64,000 bases of DNA from Marinococcus halotolerans DSM 16375 (GTDB taxonomy: Bacteria > Bacillota > Bacilli > Bacillales > Marinococcaceae), in contig NZ_ATVM01000013.1 of NCBI RefSeq assembly GCF_000420725.1, positions 28,813 to 92,812 on the forward strand, given 5' to 3'. A program made the position numbers and the translations under genes. The notes under the pieces were generated by a model that saw nothing but the letters and a program-made list of their open reading frames with translations, was not told the origin of the DNA and made no database searches. This document shows, piece after piece, positions 1 to 8,993 of the stretch (position 1 is its first letter; each line of letters begins with the position of its first letter).

Positions 1-949
1 CGTTCACCGACACGCCTTCAAAAACAAGAAATTCATTATAATGCGGCATGACCGGCCCCGGCTTAAAGACAGGATTACGTTTAATACGGTGTTTTTCCAT
101 ACCGTTCTTGATCACGTGTACTTTCAGGTCGATCCAGCCGGGCATTTCAATTCCGCCGCAGAATGTAATTTCCCCGTCCCCCTGTGAGAAGTGAAGGTCT
201 CCTACGGACAGCTTTGCCCCGTCTACAAACACCGGAAAGTAGACCCTCGACCCTTTCGATAAATTCTTGATGTCGCAGTTGCCCCCGTTTTCCCGGGGCG
301 GCACCGTTCTTGCTCCTTCGGCTGCCACCCGTTCAAACTCTTCTCCTTTAAGCTCCCCAAGTACGACCGAATCCTTCGTTGGAAGATTCGCAAGCGGCGG
401 CACCCGGTCGGGATTCGTATCCACCAGCTCCTTCTCCCTGCGGTTCCATTCATTCAGCATATCCTGGGAGGGAGCCACGCCGATCAGCCCCGGATGGATA
501 ATGCCTGCAAATTTTACATTCGGCACATGTCTGGAGGTTGCATAAATACCTTCAAAATCCCAAATAGATTTGGCCGCTTCCGGATAATGATCCACTAAAA
601 AGCTTCCGCCATTTTCTTTGGCGAAAATCCCGTTAAACCCCCATTCATGCGAATGAAACGTTCCGATGTCCAAAATATCAACAACGAGCAGGTCCCCCTC
701 CTCCACTCCGTTCACGTGCACCGGCCCGCTTAGTACGTGCACACGGTCAAGGTTCACATGTTTAATGTCTGAAGGATCATCATTGTTGCTGATCTGGCCG
801 TCAGTCCAATCCAGACATTCCATCCGGAACGTCTCGCCCGGATCTATGGAAAAAGCGGCAGGAATATCCGGATGCCATCGGTTATGCCCCGGCGTCGTCT
901 GCTGGTCCATCGTCTTGTTCAGGTCTACTTCAAACAGTTTTTTCGGCAT
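1..949 (-). CDS. fmdA: formamidase/acetamidase, cut by window start
   Basis: This is a partial gene whose 3' end lies outside the window. The reading frame on the minus strand is open from the ATG at 949 to base 1 (316 codons). The product matches the FmdA/AmdA family, cytoplasmic metal-dependent enzymes that hydrolyse formamide or short amides to ammonia and the acid. Recognisable parts are the N-terminal MPKKLFEVDLNK stretch, the region TPGHNRWHPDIP with a conserved His, and the later segment GGNCDIKNLSKGS followed by the FSQGDGEI motif that is typical of the family. A strong AGGAGG lies just upstream of the ATG, which decides the start. Formamide-like substrates are inferred from the family, and acetamide is an alternative. 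No neighbour helps because the downstream side is missing. Confidence 0.85.
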   Translation of the reverse strand, partial: MPKKLFEVDLNKTMDQQTTPGHNRWHPDIPAAFSIDPGETFRMECLDWTDGQISNNDDPSDIKHVNLDRVHVLSGPVHVNGVEEGDLLVVDILDIGTFHSHEWGFNGIFAKENGGSFLVDHYPEAAKSIWDFEGIYATSRHVPNVKFAGIIHPGLIGVAPSQDMLNEWNRREKELVDTNPDRVPPLANLPTKDSVVLGELKGEEFERVAAEGARTVPPRENGGNCDIKNLSKGSRVYFPVFVDGAKLSVGDLHFSQGDGEITFCGGIEMPGWIDLKVHVIKNGMEKHRIKRNPVFKPGPVMPHYNEFLVFEGVSVN

Positions 950-1022
950 ATAAAAAACCTCCTGTGTATAAAGATAGCCAGGGACACAGCAATAATGTTT
1001 AAATCTTCTGAAATTATTAGAT

Positions 1023-1049
1023 AAAAAAAGAGGGATCTTCTCCCCCTTT
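1023..1049 (-). terminator. intrinsic terminator of the aldolase gene
   Basis: On the minus strand a 9-bp stem (AAAGGGGGA/TCCCTCTTT, one G-U pair) with the loop GAAGA is followed by a T run. It begins about 10 bases after the aldolase stop codon. Confidence 0.75.
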
Positions 1050-1058
1050 TTCTACTTC

Positions 1059-2108
1059 TTATGCCAAAGTAATTGACTCATCCGCATAAACGCTCTGCAC
1101 CGAGCGGATAATCTCTATGCCATCGTCCATTGGCCGCTGGAACGCTTTGCGCCCCATAATCAGTCCCATGCCGCCGGCACGCTTGTTAATTACTGCTGTT
1201 TTTACGGCGTCCTCTAAATCCGATTCTGCAGAACCGCCGCCGGAGTTGATTAAGCCGGCCCGCCCCATAAACGAGTTCATTACCTGATAGCGTGTCAGAT
1301 CAATCGGGTGGTCACTTGTAAGCTCCGAATATACTTTATCATGTGTTTTTCCGTAGCTGACAGCAGTATAGCCGCCATTGTTGGTCGGCATTTTTTGTTT
1401 CACAATATCAGCCTGCAGACTTGCGGACAAATGAATCGCCTGACTCGTCAAGTCAGAGGCAGTGTGATAATCCGTGCCGTCTTTTTTAAAGCCCGGATTG
1501 CGCAGATATGCCCAGAGAATGGTGCCAAGACCGAGCTGGTGAGCCCGTTCAAAGGCTTTCGAAACTTCCTGGATCTGCCGGTCGCTCTGTTCTGAACCAA
1601 AATAAATCGTCGCCCCGACTGCTACGGCGCCCATATTGTAGGCCTGGTCAACAGAGCCGAACATAATCTGGTCGTGTGTTTCCGGATACGTTAACAATTC
1701 ATTGTGGTTAATTTTAGCAATGAAAGGGATTTTGTGCGCGTAATCTCTTGCGATCGACCCAAGCGCCCCCACCGTCGAAGCTACCGCGTTACAGTTACTT
1801 TCCATTGCAAGCTTCACAATATTTTCCGGGTCAAAATACATCGGGTTCGGCGCAAACGAAGCGCCTGCTGAATGCTCAATTCCCTGGTCCACCGGCAGAA
1901 TCGAAAGATAGCCTGTACCGCCAAGCTGACCGTGATCAAACAAGCTCTGCAGGTTACGCAGCACTACTGGAGAACGATCCGTTGACTTGTACACACGGTC
2001 GACAAAGTCGGGTCCCGGCACATAAAGATTTTCTTTCGGCACCGTTTTGCTTTCATGATTTAATAAGTAATCCGCATCCTGTCCTAATATTTCCTTTGTT
2101 GAAGCCAT
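1059..2108 (-). CDS. fbaB: class I fructose-bisphosphate aldolase, DhnA/FbaB type
   Basis: A 349-residue cytoplasmic protein of the DhnA/FbaB class I aldolase family, which cleaves fructose 1,6-bisphosphate to glyceraldehyde 3-phosphate and dihydroxyacetone phosphate through a Schiff base and without metal. E. coli FbaB has nearly the same length. Visible family features are [12 protein letters not shown] near residue 70, the segment [11 protein letters not shown] carrying the likely Schiff-base lysine, and the C-terminal phosphate-binding stretch [13 protein letters not shown] followed by [21 protein letters not shown] lies a few bases before the ATG. The gene stands alone with its own terminator. 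It is probably gluconeogenic or an alternative to the class II enzyme. A specialised aldolase role cannot be excluded. Confidence 0.88.
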   Translation of the reverse strand: MASTKEILGQDADYLLNHESKTVPKENLYVPGPDFVDRVYKSTDRSPVVLRNLQSLFDHGQLGGTGYLSILPVDQGIEHSAGASFAPNPMYFDPENIVKLAMESNCNAVASTVGALGSIARDYAHKIPFIAKINHNELLTYPETHDQIMFGSVDQAYNMGAVAVGATIYFGSEQSDRQIQEVSKAFERAHQLGLGTILWAYLRNPGFKKDGTDYHTASDLTSQAIHLSASLQADIVKQKMPTNNGGYTAVSYGKTHDKVYSELTSDHPIDLTRYQVMNSFMGRAGLINSGGGSAESDLEDAVKTAVINKRAGGMGLIMGRKAFQRPMDDGIEIIRSVQSVYADESITLA

Positions 2109-2732
2109 TGGAATACCTCCTCACCAGTTTAGGAAATTCTTCTTACCTAATTCCCTTTTTAGGGAAGAACATAAACAAATTTTTGAAAGATTTTATAAAA
2201 AGCTCAGCCCTCTGAAAAAATATGTGCATAAATGATTTTCGCTTTAAGTATACGATTTCAGGAGTGTGACGATGTATACAACAAGTGCCGCCCCGCGTTT
2301 TAAACCATTGTGACCCAATCAAATTTCCGTTGGAAAGAGCGTTTCTTATATCTGTCTTGAGACAACTAAAGAAATGGTTGGCCGCGACGATTTAACCAAG
2401 CTGCCCAATTCCCCCTGCAGCAGTTCTTTCAGGAAACCTCCAGATCGGGTCCTCCCTGCCTTCTTTATTTCAATGTTTATAACCAAACGCCGGAAGCACA
2501 AAAATGTACTCCCATTAAATGAATAAACACTGGCCGCAATTGTTCCACCACAATTTCTTCATTTTTACAGTAACAATGTCCTATACTTTTCAGCCTAATT
2601 TATATCGATAAATATGTGTAGTGTTAATTGTTTTTATCTGCTTGTAATCGTCATTCCCAGTTCCTTGCCAAAAGCAGAAATAAAAGAATAACGGCTGGAA
2701 GTATTACTACTTTATTTAGAGGGGTGTATGGA
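2109..2732. other. intergenic gap between divergent aldolase and chemotaxis genes
   Basis: About 620 bases separate the two divergent starts. I see no convincing gene. A 13-codon frame at 2271 has an AGGAGTG before it but nothing else in its favour. The region is AT-rich near 2500-2630, where promoters of the chemotaxis receptor should lie, but I could not assign a clear sigma-A or sigma-D promoter. Confidence 0.5.
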
Positions 2733-4430
2733 ATGAAGGAATGGTTTAATTTTAAAAGTTTGCGCGCAAAAATCTTAACCGGCTTTTTGGCAATTATTAT
2801 ACTGGTAACGGCACTTGGCATCTATAATTTTTACGCTAACAGCAAGGCGAATGCCGAAACAGAAAGCATTGTAGAAGAGCAGCTGCCGCTGTTGATCGCT
2901 GACGAAAAACTCGCGTTTAATATGGCTCAGCGTGTTGCTTTATCCCGTGGATATATTTTATTCGGAGATGAGGAATTCAAAAGCAGCTTTATGGAATATA
3001 CAGAGGAAAGCGCTGCGCTGGAAGAGGAGACACTTGCCAGCTTCGATTCTGCTGAGCTGGAGGCATTAACAGAAAAAAGTATTGAATGGGAGCAGATTAT
3101 TACCTCAGAAGTTTTTCCAGCCTATGAAGCTGGAAATGAAAACGAAGCTAAACAGATTTTAAATACAACAGCTAAACCTTTAGCCCGGGAGATTATGACC
3201 GGCTTTGAAGATTTAGCCACAGAAAGAGAAGGATTGATCACCTCGGCGGGTGAAAACGTACTTGAAAGCGGTAGAAACCTGATGACTACCGGTACTGTTA
3301 TCTCCGTTCTGGTTATTCTCTCCGGCATCGGCATTGCCTTTTTTATGGCACGTGCAATTTCTGCCCCGGTCAAGGCGGTTATGCAGCGGATGCAGTCTAT
3401 TGCAGAGGGAGATTTGAGCCAGGAGCCGATGCAGACTACGGCACGCGATGAAACCGGAAAGCTGGTACAAGCTGCAAATCAAATGAATGATAATATGGCC
3501 CAGCTGCTCACTCAAATTAAAACGATGTCTACAAACGTATCGGATCAGAGTCAAAATCTGACCCACTCGGCGAACGAGGTGAAAGCAGGCTCCCAGCAGG
3601 TGGCAGTTACGATGGAAGAGCTTGCTTCCGGAGCGGAATCCCAGGCTACGAGTGCGAGCAGCATCGCCTCTTTAATGAGTGATTTTACAGAAAATGTTTC
3701 TGATGCCCACATAAAGGGAGAAGACGTCCGCAGCGCCTCGACTCATATTTTATCCATTACAAACGAAGGCCGGGAGCTGATGGATAATTCGGTCCATCAA
3801 ATGGAAAAAATCGATGCCATCGTGAAAAATGCTGCTGTAAAGGTAGAAGGACTTGATAAACAGTCCCAGGAAATTTCAAAATTAGTGTCTGTCATTAATG
3901 ATATTGCCAACCAGACCAACCTGCTCGCTTTAAACGCAGCCATTGAGGCCGCCCGGGCCGGCGAACAGGGACGGGGCTTTGCCGTGGTCGCTGATGAAGT
4001 GCGAAAGCTCGCCGAGCAGGTATCTGCTTCTATCACAGACATTACCAGTATTGTTGAAGGGATCCAGAATGAATCTTCTGCCGTCGCTGCCTCCCTGCAG
4101 GCAGGCTATAAAGAGGTGGAAATCGGCACTACCCAGATTCAGACCACCGGCGACACCTTTAATACAATTAATACCGCTATTCAGGAAATGGCAGAAAACC
4201 TTCAATCTGTCACTAAAAATCTGGCGGCCATCTCTTCGAGCAGTCAGGAAATCAATGCTTCCATCGAAGAAATAGCTTCTGTCTCCGAGGAATCAGCGGC
4301 CGGCGTCGAACAAACTGCCGCGTCTGTCCAGCAGACGAGCAGCTCCATGGAGGAGGTTTCCGCTAATTCGGAAAACCTTAACGATCTTGCCCGCCGGCTG
4401 AACGCTGAAGTAGATAAATTTAAGCTTTAA
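2733..4430 (+). CDS. methyl-accepting chemotaxis protein
   Basis: A 565-residue transmembrane chemoreceptor. Starting at the ATG at 2733 (GAGGGGTG just upstream) places the first membrane helix at residues 10-33. A longer frame reaches further upstream but has no ribosome site. An extracellular helical sensor of about 150 residues resembles the 4HB_MCP type. It is followed by the second membrane helix near 190-211, a HAMP domain, and a long coiled-coil signalling domain. The conserved hairpin tip with [18 protein letters not shown] and the [17 protein letters not shown] stretch lie at about residues 390-428 and bind CheA/CheW. Glu/Gln-rich methylation stretches flank the tip. The ligand is not predictable. 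The gene is monocistronic and ends at a strong hairpin. Confidence 0.95.
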   Translation: MKEWFNFKSLRAKILTGFLAIIILVTALGIYNFYANSKANAETESIVEEQLPLLIADEKLAFNMAQRVALSRGYILFGDEEFKSSFMEYTEESAALEEETLASFDSAELEALTEKSIEWEQIITSEVFPAYEAGNENEAKQILNTTAKPLAREIMTGFEDLATEREGLITSAGENVLESGRNLMTTGTVISVLVILSGIGIAFFMARAISAPVKAVMQRMQSIAEGDLSQEPMQTTARDETGKLVQAANQMNDNMAQLLTQIKTMSTNVSDQSQNLTHSANEVKAGSQQVAVTMEELASGAESQATSASSIASLMSDFTENVSDAHIKGEDVRSASTHILSITNEGRELMDNSVHQMEKIDAIVKNAAVKVEGLDKQSQEISKLVSVINDIANQTNLLALNAAIEAARAGEQGRGFAVVADEVRKLAEQVSASITDITSIVEGIQNESSAVAASLQAGYKEVEIGTTQIQTTGDTFNTINTAIQEMAENLQSVTKNLAAISSSSQEINASIEEIASVSEESAAGVEQTAASVQQTSSSMEEVSANSENLNDLARRLNAEVDKFKL

Positions 4431-4436
4431 TGTAAA

Positions 4437-4472
4437 AAGAAGGCCCGGAGTTTTTTTCTCCCGGCCTTCTTT
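4437..4472. terminator. bidirectional intrinsic terminator
   Basis: The stem AAGAAGGCC...GGCCTTCTT has a T-rich loop, sits between two convergent genes, and has A and T runs on either side. It can serve both the chemoreceptor and the Rieske oxidoreductase. Confidence 0.85.
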
Positions 4473-4473
4473 G

Positions 4474-6015
4474 TTATTCAAGATCTTTTTTACGCTTCAG
4501 CGGTTTTACTGCCGGTCCTTCAATAACCTCTCCGTCGTAGGAAAATCTCGACCCGTGGCACGGACAGTCCCAGCTCCGTTCTGCATTGTTCCAGGAGAGA
4601 TCGCAGCCCATATGCGTACAGGTAGTGTCGACAACATACAGCCTTCCGGTTTCGTCCCGGTAGGCCCCGGCCTTTCCGTCTTCAGTATTAATTAAAGCCC
4701 CTTCATCGTTTTCCAGAGTCTTTTCTTTATCGCCTCTGTTGGATTTTCCTTTAACCATTTCTTTTCCTACGTCCATGTTTTCAGCTGCAAACGATTGAAT
4801 GTTTTTCTTTTTCAATTCAGACCGCGTCGGATCAAAAGCTTCCTTGTATACGTTTTCATTGCCAAGAACGTAATCAGCGAGCATTTTTCCTGCCGCTTCA
4901 CTGTTGCTGATGCCCCATTTCATAAAGCCGGTGGCGGTAAAAATCTGCTCTTCTCCGGATGTCATCGGCCCCACATAGGGCATTTTATCCAGGGTGATCA
5001 AGTCCTGCGCCGACCAGCGGTAAGGCACCTCCTGCAGGCCGAAATACTCTTCACCGAAGGAGCGCAGTGCTTCGTACCGCTCAAACGTGTTCATTTCATT
5101 TTTACCGGAGGTATGGCCTTCCCCACCGATTAAAAGCAGATCTTCCCCATTTTCATCCTTTGCTGTGCGAAGCGACCGTGACGGGGAATCTACACTAATG
5201 TACATATGCTTCGGCATCGTCTGAACCTTAGCGCCAATAATATAGGAGCGCTCCACATGCAGACGGCTGTAGTATTTTCCCATACCGTCATTAAAAGGGA
5301 AATGAGTTGTTACCAAAAGATAGTCACTCGTAATCGTGCTGTCATTATTTGTGTTTACCACTACATTACCATTGGATTTATTCACATCCGCTGCACGTGT
5401 ATTTTCGTACACGCGCCCGCCAAGGCGGACCACCTCTTCCAGAAGCGCCCGGTAATAATGCACCGGCTGAAACTGAGCCTGGTCACGGATAACAAGAGCC
5501 CGCTCGACAGCGTATGGAAGGTCATGCTCTTTTAAAGCATCCCCGCCATTAACATTTAATAACCGGTACGCCTCTGCTTCCTGCTCCATCACTTTTTTCT
5601 GCTGCTCGCTTTTCGTGTAAATAAAAGCATCCCGCTCTTCCCATTCACAGTCAATACTGAGCTCAGTAACCCGCTTGCGCATATCACTGATCGCCTGTTC
5701 GTTCGCTTCAAAATACTGGCTTGTTTTCTCCCGGCCGTGATTTTGAATCAGTTCATCATACACCATCCCGTGCTGGGAGGATATTTTTGCAGTTGTATTC
5801 CCGGTGGTACCTTCCAACACCCTGCCCGCTTCGAGAAGCACCACCTTTGTTCCGGCTTTCGCTAAATAATAAGCTGCTGTGATGCCAGCTGCCCCGGCTC
5901 CTGTGATAGTAACTTCAGTTGCGTCTTCCCCGCTGTGGGCAGGCATGTTTGTAGGTTCACTTTCCTTGAGCCATAAAGAATTAGGATATAAAGGGACTCG
6001 CTTATCGTTAGTCAT
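4474..6015 (-). CDS. FAD-dependent oxidoreductase with C-terminal Rieske domain (YhfW-like)
   Basis: A 513-residue fusion of a DadA/GlpO-like FAD oxidoreductase with a Rieske [2Fe-2S] domain, the architecture of B. subtilis YhfW. The FAD dinucleotide fold is GAGAAGITAAYYLAKAG near residues 38-54. The Rieske ligands are CTHMGC at 466-471 and CPCH at 484-487, followed by GSRF. No signal peptide or membrane helix is visible, so it is probably cytoplasmic. The amine or sugar substrate is unknown. AAGGAGGAACTATA precedes the ATG. It lies 22 bases downstream of the ctaG-like gene on the same strand and may be the last gene of that operon. Confidence 0.87.
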   Translation of the reverse strand: MTNDKRVPLYPNSLWLKESEPTNMPAHSGEDATEVTITGAGAAGITAAYYLAKAGTKVVLLEAGRVLEGTTGNTTAKISSQHGMVYDELIQNHGREKTSQYFEANEQAISDMRKRVTELSIDCEWEERDAFIYTKSEQQKKVMEQEAEAYRLLNVNGGDALKEHDLPYAVERALVIRDQAQFQPVHYYRALLEEVVRLGGRVYENTRAADVNKSNGNVVVNTNNDSTITSDYLLVTTHFPFNDGMGKYYSRLHVERSYIIGAKVQTMPKHMYISVDSPSRSLRTAKDENGEDLLLIGGEGHTSGKNEMNTFERYEALRSFGEEYFGLQEVPYRWSAQDLITLDKMPYVGPMTSGEEQIFTATGFMKWGISNSEAAGKMLADYVLGNENVYKEAFDPTRSELKKKNIQSFAAENMDVGKEMVKGKSNRGDKEKTLENDEGALINTEDGKAGAYRDETGRLYVVDTTCTHMGCDLSWNNAERSWDCPCHGSRFSYDGEVIEGPAVKPLKRKKDLE

Positions 6016-6037
6016 TATAGTTCCTCCTTATAGTTAT

Positions 6038-6796
6038 TCAAGCTGCCGTTGCTTCTTCCTGTCTGGGACGGGCCGCTCTATACCAGTGCCAGCAGAGTAT
6101 CACCATAATGGCAACATCCACCACATCGCCCCCGTAATACATCAGCATTGAACCTGCCCGGGCAGCCTCCTGCCCGACTCCAGGCGGCGGTGACATGTAC
6201 AAATACTTGGACAAAATGCCGTGCCCGGCAAGCGCCGTTACAAGAACCCCGGACCGAAACAGGAAAGAATACCGGTGCGGCGCCGGATCGATATAAATAA
6301 TAGAAGCTGTAAACACATATCCCGCTAAAAAGATATGAATATGAACAGCGATGTAAACGAGAGCAGATTCGTGCATCCACGCATACAACCCGGTTGTATA
6401 CAAAAGCCATAAACCACCAATGTTTAATACTGCGGCCGTTACCGGATGAGACACTATTGCTATAAAACGGCTCCGCAGTAATTTAGCCAGTTTTTTTGCT
6501 GCAGCCACAGGCAGTGCACGAAGAGCAAGCGTGACCGGAGCCGCAAGCACGATACAAAGCGGAGCCAGCATACCAAGCAGCAAGTGCCCGGTCATATGAA
6601 TGACAAATGAATCATGAGCCATCCGGGGAAGCGGCCCAAGCACCGAAACGACTGCCGCCGCTGCACCAACAGTAAACAGCCCAATGCGGTATACCGGCCA
6701 CCCGGTGTCACGAAAAGCTGCAGCAAGATACAAGAGACAGGCAAGGACAAAAGGGGCTGCAAGCACGTCTTCTGCAATATAATGTGAAGTAGTCAT
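6038..6796 (-). CDS. cytochrome c oxidase assembly factor CtaG-like (caa3_CtaG)
   Basis: A 252-residue polytopic membrane protein of the caa3_CtaG family, required in Bacillus for assembly of the caa3-type cytochrome c oxidase. About seven hydrophobic helices are visible. Conserved polar positions in helices include the MAHDSFVIHMTGHLLLGML segment (His residues) and HIHIFLAGY, which fit the family. It starts 4 bases after the DUF2243 stop, so the two genes are translationally close. Only a weak purine-rich site precedes the ATG. The operon sits downstream of a sigma-B-like promoter and hairpin leader, suggesting stress control. No oxidase subunits are nearby, so this may be a paralogue of the housekeeping ctaG. 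Confidence 0.82.
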   Translation of the reverse strand: MTTSHYIAEDVLAAPFVLACLLYLAAAFRDTGWPVYRIGLFTVGAAAAVVSVLGPLPRMAHDSFVIHMTGHLLLGMLAPLCIVLAAPVTLALRALPVAAAKKLAKLLRSRFIAIVSHPVTAAVLNIGGLWLLYTTGLYAWMHESALVYIAVHIHIFLAGYVFTASIIYIDPAPHRYSFLFRSGVLVTALAGHGILSKYLYMSPPPGVGQEAARAGSMLMYYGGDVVDVAIMVILCWHWYRAARPRQEEATAA

Positions 6797-6800
6797 TGGC

Positions 6801-7292
6801 TTATGCAGCCGCTCTCTGTTTTTTCATCTGCGAAGTCTGCCTCCATATAACTATTCCAGCAACAAGGAGGATAAACGCACTGATGTTCCATACGAGATCA
6901 TAGGGCAGAATGTCCACGCCGTATCTTATTTGGTGGATCCCCATCCACTTATGATGAACGATTCCATCATACAGCTGAAAAAAGCCAACTCCTGTTAACA
7001 TTCCACCGATCCACCGGCGCATCCAGAAGCTCTGCCGGCGCCGGAGGTCAGCAACCATAAACAGGGCAGCTACTGTAGCAAACCAGCTGAAGGCATGAAA
7101 AAAGCCATCTGAAACGATCCCAACAGCCGTAGTCGACAGGTCGTAAAAATGATGCCAGTTGAGCAGTTGGTGAAATACTACTTCGTCTATAAAAGCGATG
7201 AGGCCGAGGCCGAAAAGAAAGCCGGATAACACGTTTCTTCCAGCGTAATTCGCCTGATTCCTCCGAAGCATCGCTTCGTTTTTTTCTGACAT
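6801..7292 (-). CDS. DUF2243 membrane protein
   Basis: A 163-residue protein with four hydrophobic helices and conserved histidines in the FIDEVVFHQLLNWHHFYD and YDGIVHHKW segments, matching DUF2243. The function of the family is unknown. The paired histidines within membrane-edge helices are compatible with metal or haem contact, which is inference. It is the middle gene of the DUF2512-DUF2243-CtaG operon, with a 16-base gap to the preceding DUF2512 stop. GGAGGCTTAGTC lies before the ATG. DUF2243 genes are, to my knowledge, often adjacent to CtaG-like genes, which supports a shared respiratory role. Confidence 0.8.
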   Translation of the reverse strand: MSEKNEAMLRRNQANYAGRNVLSGFLFGLGLIAFIDEVVFHQLLNWHHFYDLSTTAVGIVSDGFFHAFSWFATVAALFMVADLRRRQSFWMRRWIGGMLTGVGFFQLYDGIVHHKWMGIHQIRYGVDILPYDLVWNISAFILLVAGIVIWRQTSQMKKQRAAA

Positions 7293-7308
7293 GACTAAGC
7301 CTCCTCAG

Positions 7309-7680
7309 TTACATATCCGTTTTGACACGATTGCTTGAGAAAAGCACGTGCGTGCCCAGATAAAAATGAAACATATATTCTGCTATACCCATCAATACAG
7401 CAGATACAGCTGCTGCAAGCAGCAACGGGCCTGAAAAGGAAAGCACGGTGCCTGCAATTAAAACTATCACAAACACCAGCCCGGCATCCGCAGCCGCTGC
7501 GAACAGGCTTTTTACACGCGGGAGCAGCACGAGGTCACCGAGTGGATAGCTGATCACACCAATGATAATAGTAAGTCCCAGCACGCTCCAAACAGACACC
7601 CCGTTTGCAATGCTGAGCACTAAAAACAACAAAGCAGCTGTCATGAGAGCTTTTCCGGTTAATGCTTTAACGTGTTTCAT
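7309..7680 (-). CDS. DUF2512 (YndM-like) membrane protein
   Basis: A 123-residue four-helix membrane protein resembling the DUF2512/YndM family, whose function is unknown. The ATG at 7680 is chosen because AAAGGAGGAGACT lies directly upstream. A longer frame would begin 36 bases earlier without a ribosome site. Hydrophobic stretches run through most of the protein, with the family-like segment YPLGDLVLLPR near residue 45. It is the first gene of an operon with DUF2243 and a CtaG-like gene. The leader carries a terminator-like hairpin only about 35 bases upstream of the start codon, so transcription into the operon could be attenuated. Confidence 0.78.
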   Translation of the reverse strand: MKHVKALTGKALMTAALLFLVLSIANGVSVWSVLGLTIIIGVISYPLGDLVLLPRVKSLFAAAADAGLVFVIVLIAGTVLSFSGPLLLAAAVSAVLMGIAEYMFHFYLGTHVLFSSNRVKTDM

Positions 7681-7714
7681 AGTCTCCTCCTTTCTAAAAT
7701 GCTCCATAAAACGC

Positions 7715-7784
7715 AAAAAGCCAGGGAAAGACGTAGCTCTTTTCCTGGCTTACCGCAAGGCTTAATCCTGCGATTGCTGCCTCC
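7715..7784 (-). promoter_or_regulatory. leader element copy 1: GGAGG motif plus terminator-like hairpin
   Basis: Read on the minus strand, the element has GGAGG, then a 27-base linker with GGATTAAGCC, then a hairpin of AAGCCAGGAAAAGA, a 6-base loop and TCTTTCCCTGGCTT (one G-U or mismatch), then a T run. It lies in the 5' leader of the DUF2512 operon. Two more copies occur at 14530-14599 and 17994-18065 with the same order and spacing. No gene is seen in the rest of the gap up to 8040. Confidence 0.65.
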
Positions 7785-7815
7785 GTTTATTCAGTTAATA
7801 ATTGGCTATCCTTCT

Positions 7816-7842
7816 ATTTCCTTTAAATGCATTTTCATAAAC
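7816..7842 (-). promoter_or_regulatory. sigma-B-like promoter of the DUF2512 operon
   Basis: On the minus strand GTTTAT is followed 14 bases later by AGGAAA (or 15 bases later by GGAAAT). This is an imperfect match to the sigma-B pattern GTTTAA-N12-14-GGGTAT. It is supported mainly by the two better matches that precede the other copies of the leader element. Confidence 0.4.
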
Positions 7843-8040
7843 GCTCTTTTATTTACTCGAGCGTACGCTGCACAACTTAAAGCGAAAGGCTGTTAATAAT
7901 ACGGCATGCCCCTCTTTTCTTTGTTCAGCGCTTATCGTTTCAGGTCATTCGAATGCTCTAATGAGAAAACGGTGTTTGTCCATGGTTTTACCTCGTTTTT
8001 AACTTTTTTGTTATTCATGCAATTATGGCCCGCATTTTAT

Positions 8041-8868
8041 TTATGACCGAAAAAGATAGTGCAGCTTTGCAAGTGACTCCTCCGCATATTCATTAATATA
8101 GTCTATACTGGACTTTTCTCTTTCTGGAGAAAATACATTCAAGGCCGGTGCCAGGCACTCTACCGTAATCGTTCCTTCGTATCCAGTTTTTTTAATAGCT
8201 TCGGCAATCGCCTCCCAGGATAGTCTCCCGTACCCCAGGCCCTGACGGTTAGTATCTGCTACGTGTATATGGCTGAGGGCTGGGCCAAGATGATGAAAGG
8301 GGGCCTCCATGCTGCTTTCCTCAATGTTCATATGAAATGTATCGAGCATCGTCGTAACAAATGGATGCCCGATTTCTTCCACGAGCACAAGCGCCTGCCC
8401 CCCAGTATTAATAATACAGCTTTCATAACGATTTAAGGGCTCAATCACCAGAGCAACGTTTCTTTCTTCTGCGTAGGGAGCCAGCTCCTGAAGTGATAAA
8501 ACTGCTGCTTTCCATTCTTCTTTGCCGTTTCCTTCCAGCTCTGATTTGCCCGGTGCGCACGGGGAAAGTACCATATATTCTGCCCCGGCACGGTATGCGC
8601 GGCTGATCTGTTCTTTAAAATAATTTACAGCTGTTTTTCGCTTGGAAGGGTCAATCTGCGATAAATCCGTTTCCTTCCGCGGCCAGCCGGCATCTGCGCA
8701 CAGTCCCCGGATACGGAGTCCAAGGGTTTCCGCCAGCTGGGTTAATTCCTCCCAGTCATAATCTTTTGCATGAATCTCAATTTCATCGTATCCGACGGAA
8801 GCTGCTTCGCGCATTGTCTGCTCAATCGCCTGGTCTCCAAAAATCCAGCTGCATATCGAAAATCTCAT
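8041..8868 (-). CDS. sugar phosphate isomerase/epimerase (TIM barrel)
   Basis: A 275-residue protein of the xylose-isomerase-like TIM-barrel family that includes D-tagatose/D-psicose 3-epimerases and hydroxypyruvate isomerases. Metal-ligand type motifs are visible: VIEPLNRYE (Glu), MLDTFHMNIEE (Asp, His), SHIHVADTNR (His) and TITVECLAP (Glu). The ATG at 8868 is chosen because AAGGAGGAGAATAAG precedes it. A GTG 18 bases upstream is in frame but overlaps that ribosome site. The substrate cannot be predicted. The gene stands alone, between the hairpin leader of the DUF2512 operon and a SleB-like gene with its own terminator. Confidence 0.82.
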   Translation of the reverse strand: MRFSICSWIFGDQAIEQTMREAASVGYDEIEIHAKDYDWEELTQLAETLGLRIRGLCADAGWPRKETDLSQIDPSKRKTAVNYFKEQISRAYRAGAEYMVLSPCAPGKSELEGNGKEEWKAAVLSLQELAPYAEERNVALVIEPLNRYESCIINTGGQALVLVEEIGHPFVTTMLDTFHMNIEESSMEAPFHHLGPALSHIHVADTNRQGLGYGRLSWEAIAEAIKKTGYEGTITVECLAPALNVFSPEREKSSIDYINEYAEESLAKLHYLFRS

Positions 8869-8958
8869 CTTATTCTCCTCCTTCACTGTTATGCTGCCCT
8901 TCTACTATATTCCTTGCCCGGTTCTCCCGTAAGCATGATTTTAACCAAATATAAAACA

Positions 8959-8990
8959 AACAAAGACCAGCGGCTGTGCCCCGCTGGTCC
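8959..8990 (-). terminator. intrinsic terminator of the SleB-like gene
   Basis: A perfect 9-bp stem GACCAGCGG/CCGCTGGTC is followed on the minus strand by a T-rich run, immediately after the stop at 8994. Confidence 0.85.
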
Positions 8991-8993
8991 TTC

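Noticed and set aside
1748..2215. 155-codon plus-strand frame opposite the aldolase
   Set aside because: It lies antisense to a well-supported enzyme gene, has no ribosome site, and its product resembles no protein.
2271..2312. 13-codon frame with AGGAGTG upstream
   Set aside because: Too short and unsupported; no downstream gene is coupled to it and no regulatory pattern such as runs of one amino acid is visible.
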